Shown here piece by piece: positions 56,292-64,000 of a stretch of DNA of 64,000 nucleotides; position 1 is the first letter of the stretch; the number at the start of each line of letters is the position of its first letter. Under the pieces are notes generated by a model. The model worked only from the letters and a program-made list of their open reading frames with translations, was not told where the DNA came from and searched no databases. The translations under genes were made by a program, and so were the position numbers. Source of the DNA: Venenivibrio stagnispumantis (GTDB lineage: Bacteria > Aquificota > Aquificia > Aquificales > Hydrogenothermaceae); NCBI RefSeq assembly GCF_900182795.1, contig NZ_FXTX01000004.1:1-64000 (forward strand). Reading direction: 5' to 3'.

Positions 56292-57169
56292 CCACCGGTT
56301 AAAGGTTCACCTATCTTAACAAGACCAAGTTCTGTTATCTCCATAAATCTTGTTCTTGTATCATGTCCGCACATTCTGCAACCATCTATTCTGAATAATC
56401 TAACTATCTCTCCGATTGGCTTTTTGTAAAGTTTAGATTGGGTAGGTGTTAATATTAGCTCTTTTGCCAATACCATAGAACAATCTACTATATGGCTTAT
56501 GGCATATCCACCGGCTGCCTCTGCTGTTAATTCTTCATGTCCGCTTCTTTTCTGGGAAACAAATAAAGCAGTTTGATACCATTTTTTCATAAAGTTAAAT
56601 AACTGCCTTACAACTGTTCTTGCCATCATCTCTTTTGATTCATATAAACCTGTTACAGAATCTATTAGTGTATGTTTTACTTTATAATTTTTTATGGCAA
56701 AAGCAAGGGTAGCAAGTAAATTAGGTATATTTTCCCTTAAAGAAGTATGGGAAGCGGCATCTATTAAGATAATTTTATTTTCAATCTCTTCAAAATTTAT
56801 TCCCATTGCTGTAGCCCTTTCCCTTAAACCAACAGTAACAAATGGAGCCGGAGATTCTACTGTTATAAATGCTACTGCTTCACCTCTTGAAGCTTGTGTT
56901 ACTGCATATTGCTCAACCATAAGGGATTTACCGGTGTCAGATACACCGGTTATATTAGTTACAGAATAGGCAGGAATTCCGCCGAGAGATTTTTTTATAA
57001 CTTTTCCATCCTTTATTTCAGCAGAGAAAAAAAGATTATCTAATCCTTCTATACCAGTAGGAACTCCATAAAGTTTTGGAGCTTTTTTTAAAGCCTCTCC
57101 TGCTACCCAAATACCTTCTTCTATAACCTTTGGTTTTTCATATCCTTCAGTTTTTTCAAACTCATCCAT
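56288..57169 (-). CDS. KaiC-like RecA-superfamily ATPase
   Basis: 293 residues. Walker A is GVSDTGKSLMVEQYA, ITVESPAP and HTLIDSVTGLYE follow the KaiC pattern, and a small zinc-finger-like DGCRMCGHDTR lies at the C-terminus. It is probably a regulatory ATPase. The gene upstream encodes a probable HTH partner with one base between. Such pairs occur in thermophiles, but the process controlled is unknown. Confidence 0.82.
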   Translation of the reverse strand: MDEFEKTEGYEKPKVIEEGIWVAGEALKKAPKLYGVPTGIEGLDNLFFSAEIKDGKVIKKSLGGIPAYSVTNITGVSDTGKSLMVEQYAVTQASRGEAVAFITVESPAPFVTVGLRERATAMGINFEEIENKIILIDAASHTSLRENIPNLLATLAFAIKNYKVKHTLIDSVTGLYESKEMMARTVVRQLFNFMKKWYQTALFVSQKRSGHEELTAEAAGGYAISHIVDCSMVLAKELILTPTQSKLYKKPIGEIVRLFRIDGCRMCGHDTRTRFMEITELGLVKIGEPLTGG

Positions 57170-57170
57170 C

Positions 57171-57806
57171 TTACTCTACCCCGTGCATTTTTAAATTTTC
57201 TTTTATTTTATGTAAAAGCTCTGCAGGGTTTTTAACAGGATATTCTATCTCTGCTAAAACTTCTGATGCATCTCTACCTTTTATTTTGATATCTGCAACC
57301 TTTTGAATAATATCATCCTTAGAGTTAATAGGAAAATCTGTTCCTTTAATTCTTTTTAATAATAGATATGCCCAAGGAATATCAAGAGCTGTTGCTACAA
57401 TACCGGCATATTCTAGTAAAAGTTTTGATTCTTCATGGCCTTCTTTTACAAGTTTGTAAGCCAATTTAGCCAAACCACCTGCTGTATGAACTTTTAATTC
57501 TTTTTTTTCTTCTTCTGTAAGTTCTTCTATTCTTTTAATTTTTTCAATGGCTAAATTAGGGTCAGCTCTTAATATATTTCTTACTGTTTGTTTTGTGAGA
57601 CCTACAAAATCTGCAATCTCTTCTTCTGTTTTAAGATATTCTTCTCTTAAAACTACTGCAAATGAAGCTCTGGCAAGAGATGGAAGCCATGTTAAAGTCT
57701 TATACTCTGCTAATTTTTGAAGCCCTCCAATTAAATCAATAGATTTTAAAAATACTCTAAGAACCAAAGTTTCAACATCTACATTGACCGGTTGTAAAAT
57801 CACCAT
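57171..57806 (-). CDS. HTH-type regulatory protein upstream of the KaiC-like ATPase
   Basis: 211 residues. EEYLKTEEEIADFVGLTKQTVRNILRAD is a helix-turn-helix (residues about 53-80). The rest is helical with no recognised ligand domain; a repeated use of Glu/Lys is seen. AGGAGG is eight bases before the ATG. It likely partners the KaiC-like ATPase in a gene-regulatory pair. Confidence 0.75.
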   Translation of the reverse strand: MVILQPVNVDVETLVLRVFLKSIDLIGGLQKLAEYKTLTWLPSLARASFAVVLREEYLKTEEEIADFVGLTKQTVRNILRADPNLAIEKIKRIEELTEEEKKELKVHTAGGLAKLAYKLVKEGHEESKLLLEYAGIVATALDIPWAYLLLKRIKGTDFPINSKDDIIQKVADIKIKGRDASEVLAEIEYPVKNPAELLHKIKENLKMHGVE

Positions 57807-57936
57807 CTCTCATTCCTCCTGTAATTAAATTTTTTATAAATTTAAATATAAAAAAAACAATTGTGAAATGCAATATAAAATTAAATTTTTAAAATATGCT
57901 ATAATTTTTTCAAAATTTCTTTGTAGGAGGAAACTT

Positions 57937-60246
57937 ATGCCAATTAAAACAACGGTTTTTGATTATCCGAAAATAGGGCCAAACAGAGAACTAAAAAAAG
58001 CAGTAGAAAGCTACTGGAAAAAAGAGATTTCTAAAGAAGAATTATATAAACAGGCAGAAAATATAAATCTTGGAAGAATAAACACAATAAAAAATGCCGG
58101 AATAGATATAATTCCTTCAAATGATTTTTCTTTATATGATTTTATTTTAGATTTATCAACAATGTTTAATGTAATCCCTGAAAGATTTAAAAATATAGAA
58201 GATGGTTTGGATAGATATTTTGCAATGGCAAGAGGCAGTAAAGATGCAGTAGCCTGTGAAATGACAAAATGGTTTGATACAAATTATCATTATATTGTTC
58301 CTGAACTTACAGGCAATTTTAAATTGTTAAAAAATAGACCTCTTGAATCATACAAAGATATAAAAGAAAAATTAAATATTGAAACAAAACCTGTTCTTGT
58401 AGGGCCTTTTACCTATATATATCTTGGAAAAGTTTATGAAAGAAAAGAAGGCTCATTACTTATGCATATGGTAAAAGCAAATGAAAGTATCAAATTTAAA
58501 CCATTTTTATTTGAAATAGCTTCTATATATAATGAGCTCTTATCAGAGCTTGAAGAAGCCGGAGTAAAAGAAGTTCAGCTTGATGAGCCTGCACTTGTTT
58601 TAGATTTAACAGAAGAAGAAACAAATGCATTAATAGAAGCTTACCAAATAGTGATGCATAATATTAAAAATCTAAAAGTTTATGTTCAAACATATTATGA
58701 ATCTTTATCTAACTATGAAAAAATAGTAAATGAACTTCCGGTATCCGGTATAGGACTTGATTTTGTTGTAAATGATGAAAATCTGGAAAATATAAGAAAA
58801 TATGGATTTCCAAAAGGTAAAACCTTAATTGCAGGAATTGTATCCGGAAGAGACCCTTGGAAAACAGATTATAAAAAAGCAGTATCCCTTGTAAAAGAGC
58901 TTATAAATATAGTAGGAGAAGATAATTTAATCATATCAAATGCAGCCCCATTATTCCATCTTCCTGTATCCTTAGAGCCTGAAAAAGGACATCTTCCAGA
59001 AAATCTCATTAAATTATTATCTTTTGCTAATGAAAGACTTGAAGAATTAACTACAATAAGAGATATAATCAATAATAATAAAGAAATACCGGAGCAAAAT
59101 TTACAAGAGCTTAGAGATAGCTTTAAAAATGAAGAAGTTAGAAAAGCTATATCAAATATAGATGAAAGTAAGATAGGAAGAAAAGAAGATTTCAAAACAA
59201 GATATAAAAAACAGATACAGCTTCTTGGTCTTCCAAGATTTCCAACCACAACAATAGGTAGTTTTCCTCAAACTCAAGAAGTTAGAAAGAAAAGGGCAGA
59301 TTACAGAGCCGGAAGAATTACAAAAGAAGAGTATGAAGAATTTATTAAAAAACAGATAGAATATGTAATAAAATTACAGGAAGAGCTTGAGCTTGATGTA
59401 TTGGTGCATGGAGAGTTTGAAAGAACAGATATGGTTGAGTTTTTCGGAGAAAAGATGAATGGCTTTGCATTTACAAAAAATGGATGGGTTCAATCTTATG
59501 GTTCAAGATGTGTAAGACCACCTATAATATATTCCGATGTATCAAGACCAGAGCCAATGACTGTAAAAGAAATTACTTATGCCCAATCTTTAACAAACAA
59601 ACCTGTGAAAGGAATGTTAACAGGTCCGGTTACTATACTAAACTGGTCTTTTTACAGAAAAGATATTCCGAAGAAAGAAATAGCATATCAAATAGCATTG
59701 GCTCTAAAAGAAGAAGTATTAGATTTAGAAAAAGCAGGAATTAAGATTATTCAGATAGATGAACCGGCATTTAGAGAAGGATTACCTCTCAAAAAAGCAA
59801 AACAAAAAGAGTATTTAGATTGGGCAGTAAAAGCATTTAAATTATCAAATGATACAGTTAAGGAAGAAACCCAGATACATACCCATATGTGCTACTCAGA
59901 ATTTAACGAGATTATAGAATATATTTATGCAATGGATGCAGATGTTATATCAATAGAAGCATCAAGAAGTAAAGGGGAAATATTAGAAGCCTTTGAAAAA
60001 TTCAATTATGACCACGGCATAGGTCTTGGTGTTTATGATATTCACTCTCCAAGAATACCTTCAGTTGAAGAAATGCTTGAAATTGCCGAAAGGTCTGTAA
60101 AGGTTATAGATAAAAATCTAATCTGGATAAATCCGGATTGTGGATTAAAAACAAGAGGATATGAAGAAACAATACCAGCACTTAAAAATATGGTTCAAGT
60201 TGCAAAAATTATGAGGGAAAAATACGGCAAAAATTACGATTGGTAA
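57937..60246 (+). CDS. metE: Cobalamin-independent methionine synthase
   Basis: 769 residues. Transfers methyl from 5-methyl-THF-glutamate directly to homocysteine. FDYPKIGPNRELKKAVE at the N-terminus, VQLDEPALVLD, TTIGSFPQTQEVRKKRADYRAG, GEFERTDMVEFFGEKMNGF, IDEPAFREGLPL and the zinc residues HTHMCYSEF and NPDCGLKTRGY are present. The ATG at 57937 has AGGAGG six bases upstream; the extension to 57868 is non-homologous. Confidence 0.97.
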   Translation: MPIKTTVFDYPKIGPNRELKKAVESYWKKEISKEELYKQAENINLGRINTIKNAGIDIIPSNDFSLYDFILDLSTMFNVIPERFKNIEDGLDRYFAMARGSKDAVACEMTKWFDTNYHYIVPELTGNFKLLKNRPLESYKDIKEKLNIETKPVLVGPFTYIYLGKVYERKEGSLLMHMVKANESIKFKPFLFEIASIYNELLSELEEAGVKEVQLDEPALVLDLTEEETNALIEAYQIVMHNIKNLKVYVQTYYESLSNYEKIVNELPVSGIGLDFVVNDENLENIRKYGFPKGKTLIAGIVSGRDPWKTDYKKAVSLVKELINIVGEDNLIISNAAPLFHLPVSLEPEKGHLPENLIKLLSFANERLEELTTIRDIINNNKEIPEQNLQELRDSFKNEEVRKAISNIDESKIGRKEDFKTRYKKQIQLLGLPRFPTTTIGSFPQTQEVRKKRADYRAGRITKEEYEEFIKKQIEYVIKLQEELELDVLVHGEFERTDMVEFFGEKMNGFAFTKNGWVQSYGSRCVRPPIIYSDVSRPEPMTVKEITYAQSLTNKPVKGMLTGPVTILNWSFYRKDIPKKEIAYQIALALKEEVLDLEKAGIKIIQIDEPAFREGLPLKKAKQKEYLDWAVKAFKLSNDTVKEETQIHTHMCYSEFNEIIEYIYAMDADVISIEASRSKGEILEAFEKFNYDHGIGLGVYDIHSPRIPSVEEMLEIAERSVKVIDKNLIWINPDCGLKTRGYEETIPALKNMVQVAKIMREKYGKNYDW

Positions 60247-60262
60247 AAAATAGGAGAAAGAG

Positions 60263-60910
60263 ATGGCAAGGTTATTATTAATATTAAACATCATACTTGT
60301 CATCTCTTCTTTTTCTTTTGCCGGTTATGTATGTATAGAGACAGAAGAAGGTGCTAAAAGCTGTTATACCGTAAGAGAATATAAACCTGAGAATGGAAAA
60401 AAAGTAAAAAAGACAAACTATTCTACAAAAAATAATAGTAATACTACAAATATAACCAACATAAATTCAATGCAATTAAATGAATGCTTTTTATCAGCAG
60501 CTAATAGATATAATATTCCGGTAGCTTTACTTTATGCAATAGCAAAAGTAGAAAGCGGATTTAGACCTTATGTTATAAATATAAACTCAAATGGAAAATC
60601 AATAAAAGTTATAAATCCTTCAAATTATGAAGAAGCAGTAAAAACCTTAGAATATCTATATAATAGCGGATATAATTTTGATGTTGGGATAGGACAGATA
60701 AATATATGGAATATAAAAAGACTTAGATTAAATTATGCAGATTTATTAGACCCTTGTAAAAATATACATGTTTCTGCTTATATTCTTAAAGAAAATGTAG
60801 ATAGATACGGACTTACTTGGGATGCCATATGGAGATATAACGGCAGAAAAGATTATGCCTTCAAAGTTTATAAAGCTCTCTTACAAATTGGTGCATTCGC
60901 AAAAAGATAA
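60263..60910 (+). CDS. VirB1-like lytic transglycosylase
   Basis: 215 residues. Signal peptide (residues 1-20), a Thr/Asn-rich linker (TNITNINS), then the transglycosylase domain with Glu in LYAIAKVESGFRP and DVGIGQINIWNIKRL. Of the type that opens peptidoglycan for secretion or pili. It is followed eight bases later by an XRE-type regulator. Confidence 0.87.
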   Translation: MARLLLILNIILVISSFSFAGYVCIETEEGAKSCYTVREYKPENGKKVKKTNYSTKNNSNTTNITNINSMQLNECFLSAANRYNIPVALLYAIAKVESGFRPYVININSNGKSIKVINPSNYEEAVKTLEYLYNSGYNFDVGIGQINIWNIKRLRLNYADLLDPCKNIHVSAYILKENVDRYGLTWDAIWRYNGRKDYAFKVYKALLQIGAFAKR

Positions 60911-60938
60911 ATAAATATTGAAAAAAAAGAGATTAAAG

Positions 60939-61283
60939 ATGAATTTGAAAGAATGGTTGGAAGAAAATAAATATGATACTGAACGTATTTATTATGGATT
61001 ATTATTAGACCTGTCCTACTATCTAAAAGAGTTTATGATTGAAAAAGGATTAAATAAAAAACAATTAGCAGAAAAAATGGGAGTTTCTCCGGCTTATATT
61101 ACAAAGATTTTTAGCGGTCAAAACATCTCTCTAAAAACAGTATCTAAAATATTATCTGCTTTAGAAATAGATGCCGGCATAAAATTAATTAATAGAGAAA
61201 AAGAACAAATAAACTCCAAGAAGGAACGAGAAAATTTAGAGTTAAAGCAAAAAAGTAAAAAAACGTTAGAAATTGTTAAATAA
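60939..61283 (+). CDS. XRE-family helix-turn-helix protein
   Basis: 114 residues. KKQLAEKMGVSPAYITKIFSGQNISLKTVSKI is a Cro/C1 helix-turn-helix with a family-typical flanking; the C-terminus is Lys/Glu-rich. DNA-binding regulator or antitoxin. The ATG at 60939 (MNLKEWLEENKYD) is preferred to TTG 60918. It ends three bases before the converging mtaD gene. Confidence 0.78.
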   Translation: MNLKEWLEENKYDTERIYYGLLLDLSYYLKEFMIEKGLNKKQLAEKMGVSPAYITKIFSGQNISLKTVSKILSALEIDAGIKLINREKEQINSKKERENLELKQKSKKTLEIVK

Positions 61284-61286
61284 ATT

Positions 61287-62591
61287 TTAATTACCACAAA
61301 TTATTTTTTCTTTCCACTTTTTAGCTTTTTGTAGAATTTCTGATTTATCTATTGTTAAAACTTCTTTATTTCTTACAACAATTTTCCCATCTATTATAAC
61401 AGTATCCACATCTGTGCTTTTTGCAGAATAAACAAGCTGAATATAAGGGTCAAACATAGGTTGTATATGAGGTTGATTTATATCTATAATTATAATATCT
61501 GCATATTTACCTTTTTCAAGGGTTCCAATTTTATCTTGTAATCTTAATGCTTTTGCTCCCTCTCTTGTTGCCATAGATAATGCCTGTTTCGCATTTAATA
61601 AAACCGGATTTTTATTATAACCTTTATGAAGTTTTGCAGCTGTTGAAATTTCTCCGAGTATATCAAGGTCATCATTTGAAGCAGTTCCATCTGTTCCTAT
61701 GGAAACAGTTATTCCGGCTTCTATCATCTTAGGCACCGGAGCTATACCTGAAGCGAGTTTTAAATTACTTTCAGGGCAGTGGGATATCTTTACTTTTTTT
61801 TCTGCCATCAGATAGATTTCTTCTTCTGTTGGATGAACCATATGGGCTGCTAAAACTCTATCATTTAAAACACCTATATTATCAAGATGTTTTACAGGTG
61901 TTGCATTATATCTATTTAATATATCTTGAACTTCATGCTCCGTTTCTGATAAATGGATATGAAATAAAACATCATAATCTTCTGCTACTTGCATAGCTTT
62001 TTGCAAAGTTTGTGGCGAACAGGTATAAGGTGCATGAGGGCCAATACAAGGATAAATATATCTGCTTTCTTTATATTCTTTTATAAAATCTTTTGTTTTT
62101 TCTATACCTTCATCCGGTGTTTTTGCTCCCGGTGTTGGAAAATCTAAAATACCGGTGCAAAGAACTGCTCTCATTTTAGCTTGCAATACTGCATCTGCTA
62201 CTGCATTTTCATAAAAATACATATCAACAAATGTAGTAACCCCATTCCTAAGCATCTCATAACAGGCAATATCTGTTCCATCTTTTACAAATTCATAACT
62301 TACAAATTTTCTTTCTACCGGCCATATATATTGCTCAAGCCAAACTTTTAAAGGATTATCACTTCCATATCCTCTAAGTAAAGTCATAGCCGCATGTGTG
62401 TGGGTATTTATTAATCCGGGTAATACGACATTTCCACCGGCATCTATTATCTCATCTGCTTCATAATTTATATTCTCTCCAATATCTAAAATCTTTCCAT
62501 CTTTTATTGCAATATTACCATTTTTATATTCTGTAAAATTTTCATCCATTGTAAGTATATATCCATTTTTTATAACTAAATCAGCCTTCAT
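61287..62591 (-). CDS. mtaD: 5'-methylthioadenosine/S-adenosylhomocysteine deaminase
   Basis: 434 residues, amidohydrolase family. Zinc ligands: GLINTHTHAAMTLLRG near residue 64, HIHLSETEHEV, AHMVHPTEEE, and SIGTDGTASNDDLD. This pattern matches the MtaD/SsnA-like deaminases of the methionine salvage route, which would work with metE upstream. A guanine-deaminase-like activity is the less likely alternative. GAGG precedes the ATG. Confidence 0.9.
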   Translation of the reverse strand: MKADLVIKNGYILTMDENFTEYKNGNIAIKDGKILDIGENINYEADEIIDAGGNVVLPGLINTHTHAAMTLLRGYGSDNPLKVWLEQYIWPVERKFVSYEFVKDGTDIACYEMLRNGVTTFVDMYFYENAVADAVLQAKMRAVLCTGILDFPTPGAKTPDEGIEKTKDFIKEYKESRYIYPCIGPHAPYTCSPQTLQKAMQVAEDYDVLFHIHLSETEHEVQDILNRYNATPVKHLDNIGVLNDRVLAAHMVHPTEEEIYLMAEKKVKISHCPESNLKLASGIAPVPKMIEAGITVSIGTDGTASNDDLDILGEISTAAKLHKGYNKNPVLLNAKQALSMATREGAKALRLQDKIGTLEKGKYADIIIIDINQPHIQPMFDPYIQLVYSAKSTDVDTVIIDGKIVVRNKEVLTIDKSEILQKAKKWKEKIICGN

Positions 62592-62626
62592 TTCCTACCT
62601 CTTCTTTTTTTGTAATTATTATAACT

Positions 62627-63055
62627 TTATATTATCTTCTCTGCAAAATCTTTTGTATGTATCTTTTTTATATCCGGTGAATAAAAGTTATCATCATTTG
62701 ATAAAATCAAATCACATTTATTTTCTCTTGCTAAAACATATTGAAGCGTATCTTCTAAATCTTTAAAATTTTTATCTTTCTGCATTAATTCTATGGCTTT
62801 TTTAGTTTCATCATTTGAAAACGGTATTAAGTATAATAATTCCAGAGCATATGAAAGGTTTTCTAAAGCTTTTTCTTTGTCGTATTTTCTTAACACATAG
62901 TAAACCGTTGTTATTAAATCACAACTTGTTAAAAGTTTTACATTATTTTTTTGTAGATAGAAAAAAGCTTCTTTAGAATATTCACTATAAGGTCTGTTAT
63001 CTAAAAATAGGTCTAAAATGACATTGGCATCTATAAATACTTTTTTATGGCTCAC
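62627..63055 (-). CDS. vapC: PIN-domain toxin (VapC-like)
   Basis: 142 residues. VFIDANVILDLFLDNR (first acidic residue), FKDLEDTLQYVLA and CDLILSNDDNFY supply the acidic cluster of a PIN nuclease. Start is GTG 63055, with the partner gene overlapping by 11 bases. It forms a module with the upstream ribbon-helix-helix gene. Confidence 0.85.
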   Translation of the reverse strand: MSHKKVFIDANVILDLFLDNRPYSEYSKEAFFYLQKNNVKLLTSCDLITTVYYVLRKYDKEKALENLSYALELLYLIPFSNDETKKAIELMQKDKNFKDLEDTLQYVLARENKCDLILSNDDNFYSPDIKKIHTKDFAEKII

Positions 63056-63308
63056 TTCCCATTTGCTCCTTGATTTTTTGGATACTAAGATTTGGGTCTA
63101 TTCCTTTAAAATACTTTCTGTTTTCAATTATTCGTTTTAGAGCTTCTAATTTTTTCTTTTTTTCTATTTCTTTATAAACATTTTCTATAAGTTCTTCTAT
63201 TAGCTCACTTTGGGATTTATTTTCTATTTTTGCAAGTTCTTTTAATTTTTCTTCTGCTTTTTTTGAAATCGTAATATTTTTTCTAACTTTTTTTTCTTTC
63301 ATTTTCAT
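63045..63308 (-). CDS. Ribbon-helix-helix antitoxin (VapB-like)
   Basis: 87 residues. The basic N-terminus KVRKNITISKKAEEKLKELAK is a ribbon-helix-helix DNA-binding fold, followed by an acidic helix and KYFKGIDPNLSIQKIKEQMGS, which probably wraps the toxin. AGGAAGG lies eight bases before the ATG. Confidence 0.82.
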   Translation of the reverse strand: MKMKEKKVRKNITISKKAEEKLKELAKIENKSQSELIEELIENVYKEIEKKKKLEALKRIIENRKYFKGIDPNLSIQKIKEQMGSEP

Positions 63309-63367
63309 TTTATATACCTTCCTAATTTTATTTTCCTAAATAAATTTATATGTAAATTTTTTTCATG

Positions 63368-64000
63368 TCAAATATTTTTTATCAACTCTTTTAATTTTTT
63401 TTCATCTTCTTTTGAGATTTTTTTATCTTTATAATATAAATTTTCAAACGCTCTAACAAAGAGATACGCCCTTTCTTTTAACTCTTTTTCATTTATTTTA
63501 TTTATAAATTCTTCCAATCCTTCATTTCTATCTTTTTTATAGCCATATTTTTCCATTTTCTTTAAAAATTGCTCTAAAATTTTTTCTTCTTTTGTTTTTA
63601 TCTTAAATTTGAAATTAGATTTATATGCTAAAAAACCGATGATTAGTATCAAAATTAAAACTAATATATATTTTTTATTTATAGAGAAATTGATTTCCGG
63701 TTTTTTAATCATACTGCTAATTTGCCTAAATATAGCCATCTGTTTCTTAAAATCAAATCCAATAACAAAGGTAATATAATAATAATTTATCGTATCAAAA
63801 AATAGCTTGATTTTAGATATTTTATTTTCTTTAATTTTATCTGATATAGAGATAGCAGAAGTAGGGTCATATCTTACCCAGCCTATATTGTCTATATAAG
63901 CTTCTACCCATACGTGAGCATCTTTCTGTTTTACCATATAATATTTACCAATATTGTTATAAATACCGCCTTTGTATCCGGCTACTAATCTTGCAGGAAC
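63368..64000 (-). CDS. Transglutaminase-like membrane protein, C-terminal part
   Basis: Reaches the window edge, so the N-terminus is outside. VPARLVAGYKGGIYNN (at 64000-63950) and DAHVWVEAYIDNIGWVRYDPT are the end of a transglutaminase core with the His and Asp of the triad; the Cys lies outside the window. One membrane helix (YILVLILILIIGFLAY) and a Lys/Glu-rich tail follow. This suits the TgpA/DUF3488-type protein. An internal ATG at 63937 is not a likely start. Confidence 0.85.
   Translation of the reverse strand, partial: VPARLVAGYKGGIYNNIGKYYMVKQKDAHVWVEAYIDNIGWVRYDPTSAISISDKIKENKISKIKLFFDTINYYYITFVIGFDFKKQMAIFRQISSMIKKPEINFSINKKYILVLILILIIGFLAYKSNFKFKIKTKEEKILEQFLKKMEKYGYKKDRNEGLEEFINKINEKELKERAYLFVRAFENLYYKDKKISKEDEKKLKELIKNI

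Noticed and set aside
57868-57936. Longer start for metE
   Set aside because: The extra residues are unrelated to MetE and AGGAGG lies just before ATG 57937.

Overview
The window is AT-rich, gene-dense bacterial DNA, about 64 kb and apparently continuous chromosome. The gene set points to a thermophilic, chemolithotrophic member of the Aquificota, most likely Hydrogenothermaceae (Sulfurihydrogenibium-like). The indications are base composition, a TtuA/TtuB pair for thermostabilising 2-thioribothymidine in tRNA, a UbiD-type decarboxylase, a KaiC-like ATPase with an HTH partner, an ATP synthase operon with paired b and b' subunits but no a, c or epsilon genes, and a membrane-bound Hyf-like complex. 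The genus is inferred, not proven.

Layout. 1-43 is the 3' end of a 5S rRNA. 51-4895 holds a radical SAM gene, thiE, pgpA, purM-purN and ttuA-ttuB. 4998-10391 is the ATP synthase operon (b', b, delta, alpha, gamma, beta) with a terminator. 10427-17637 holds tsaD, ctpA, an MscS channel and the overlapping prfB-queC-topA. 17638-17815 contains a probable minus-strand small RNA with an anti-Shine-Dalgarno-like C-rich stretch. 17816-26260 is a long plus-strand run: gatC, recA, a pilT-like gene, recX, ribF, a TPR protein, rimM, phoH, ybeY. 26234-27233 is a CRISPR locus: the 3' end of ybeY is itself a diverged CRISPR repeat, followed by a MazF-type toxin-antitoxin pair, a leader and a short array. 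27355-33705 holds argG, valS, elbB, a repetitive lipoprotein, dapB and atpZ. 33690-39732 holds a zinc-ribbon coiled-coil protein, tRNA-Met, a lytic transglycosylase, tRNA-Cys, a HEPN/MNT pair, a YdcF-like protein, a cupin, kdsC and ubiD. 39732-41616 is an MjaI-like restriction-modification system whose methyltransferase carries an extra C-terminal domain. hemH and rdgB follow.

43336-50517 (minus) is a six-gene Hyf/complex-I-like operon. Its large subunit lacks all four cysteines that hold the NiFe centre, so it is an Ehr-type (hydrogenase-related) complex and not a hydrogenase. Next to it, 50590-51988 is a two-gene ATPase module of unknown function. It is bracketed by 29-bp direct repeats, and a 46-bp copy of internal hyfI sequence lies at its right edge. 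52085-56291 holds yjbQ, a two-step agmatine-to-putrescine pathway (aguB, aguA), a Ppx/GppA phosphatase and thiL. 56288-64000 holds the KaiC/HTH pair, metE, a second lytic transglycosylase, an XRE regulator, mtaD, a VapBC pair and the end of a transglutaminase-like membrane protein.

The points most worth following up are the anti-SD small RNA (17644-17740), the CRISPR repeat fused to ybeY with the toxin-antitoxin pair between repeats, the bracketed ATPase pair, the cysteine-less Ehr complex, and the palindromic divergent -10 element serving two apparently leaderless genes at 37375-37384. No database search or folding program was run. All calls rest on reading the sequence and on knowledge of the families.
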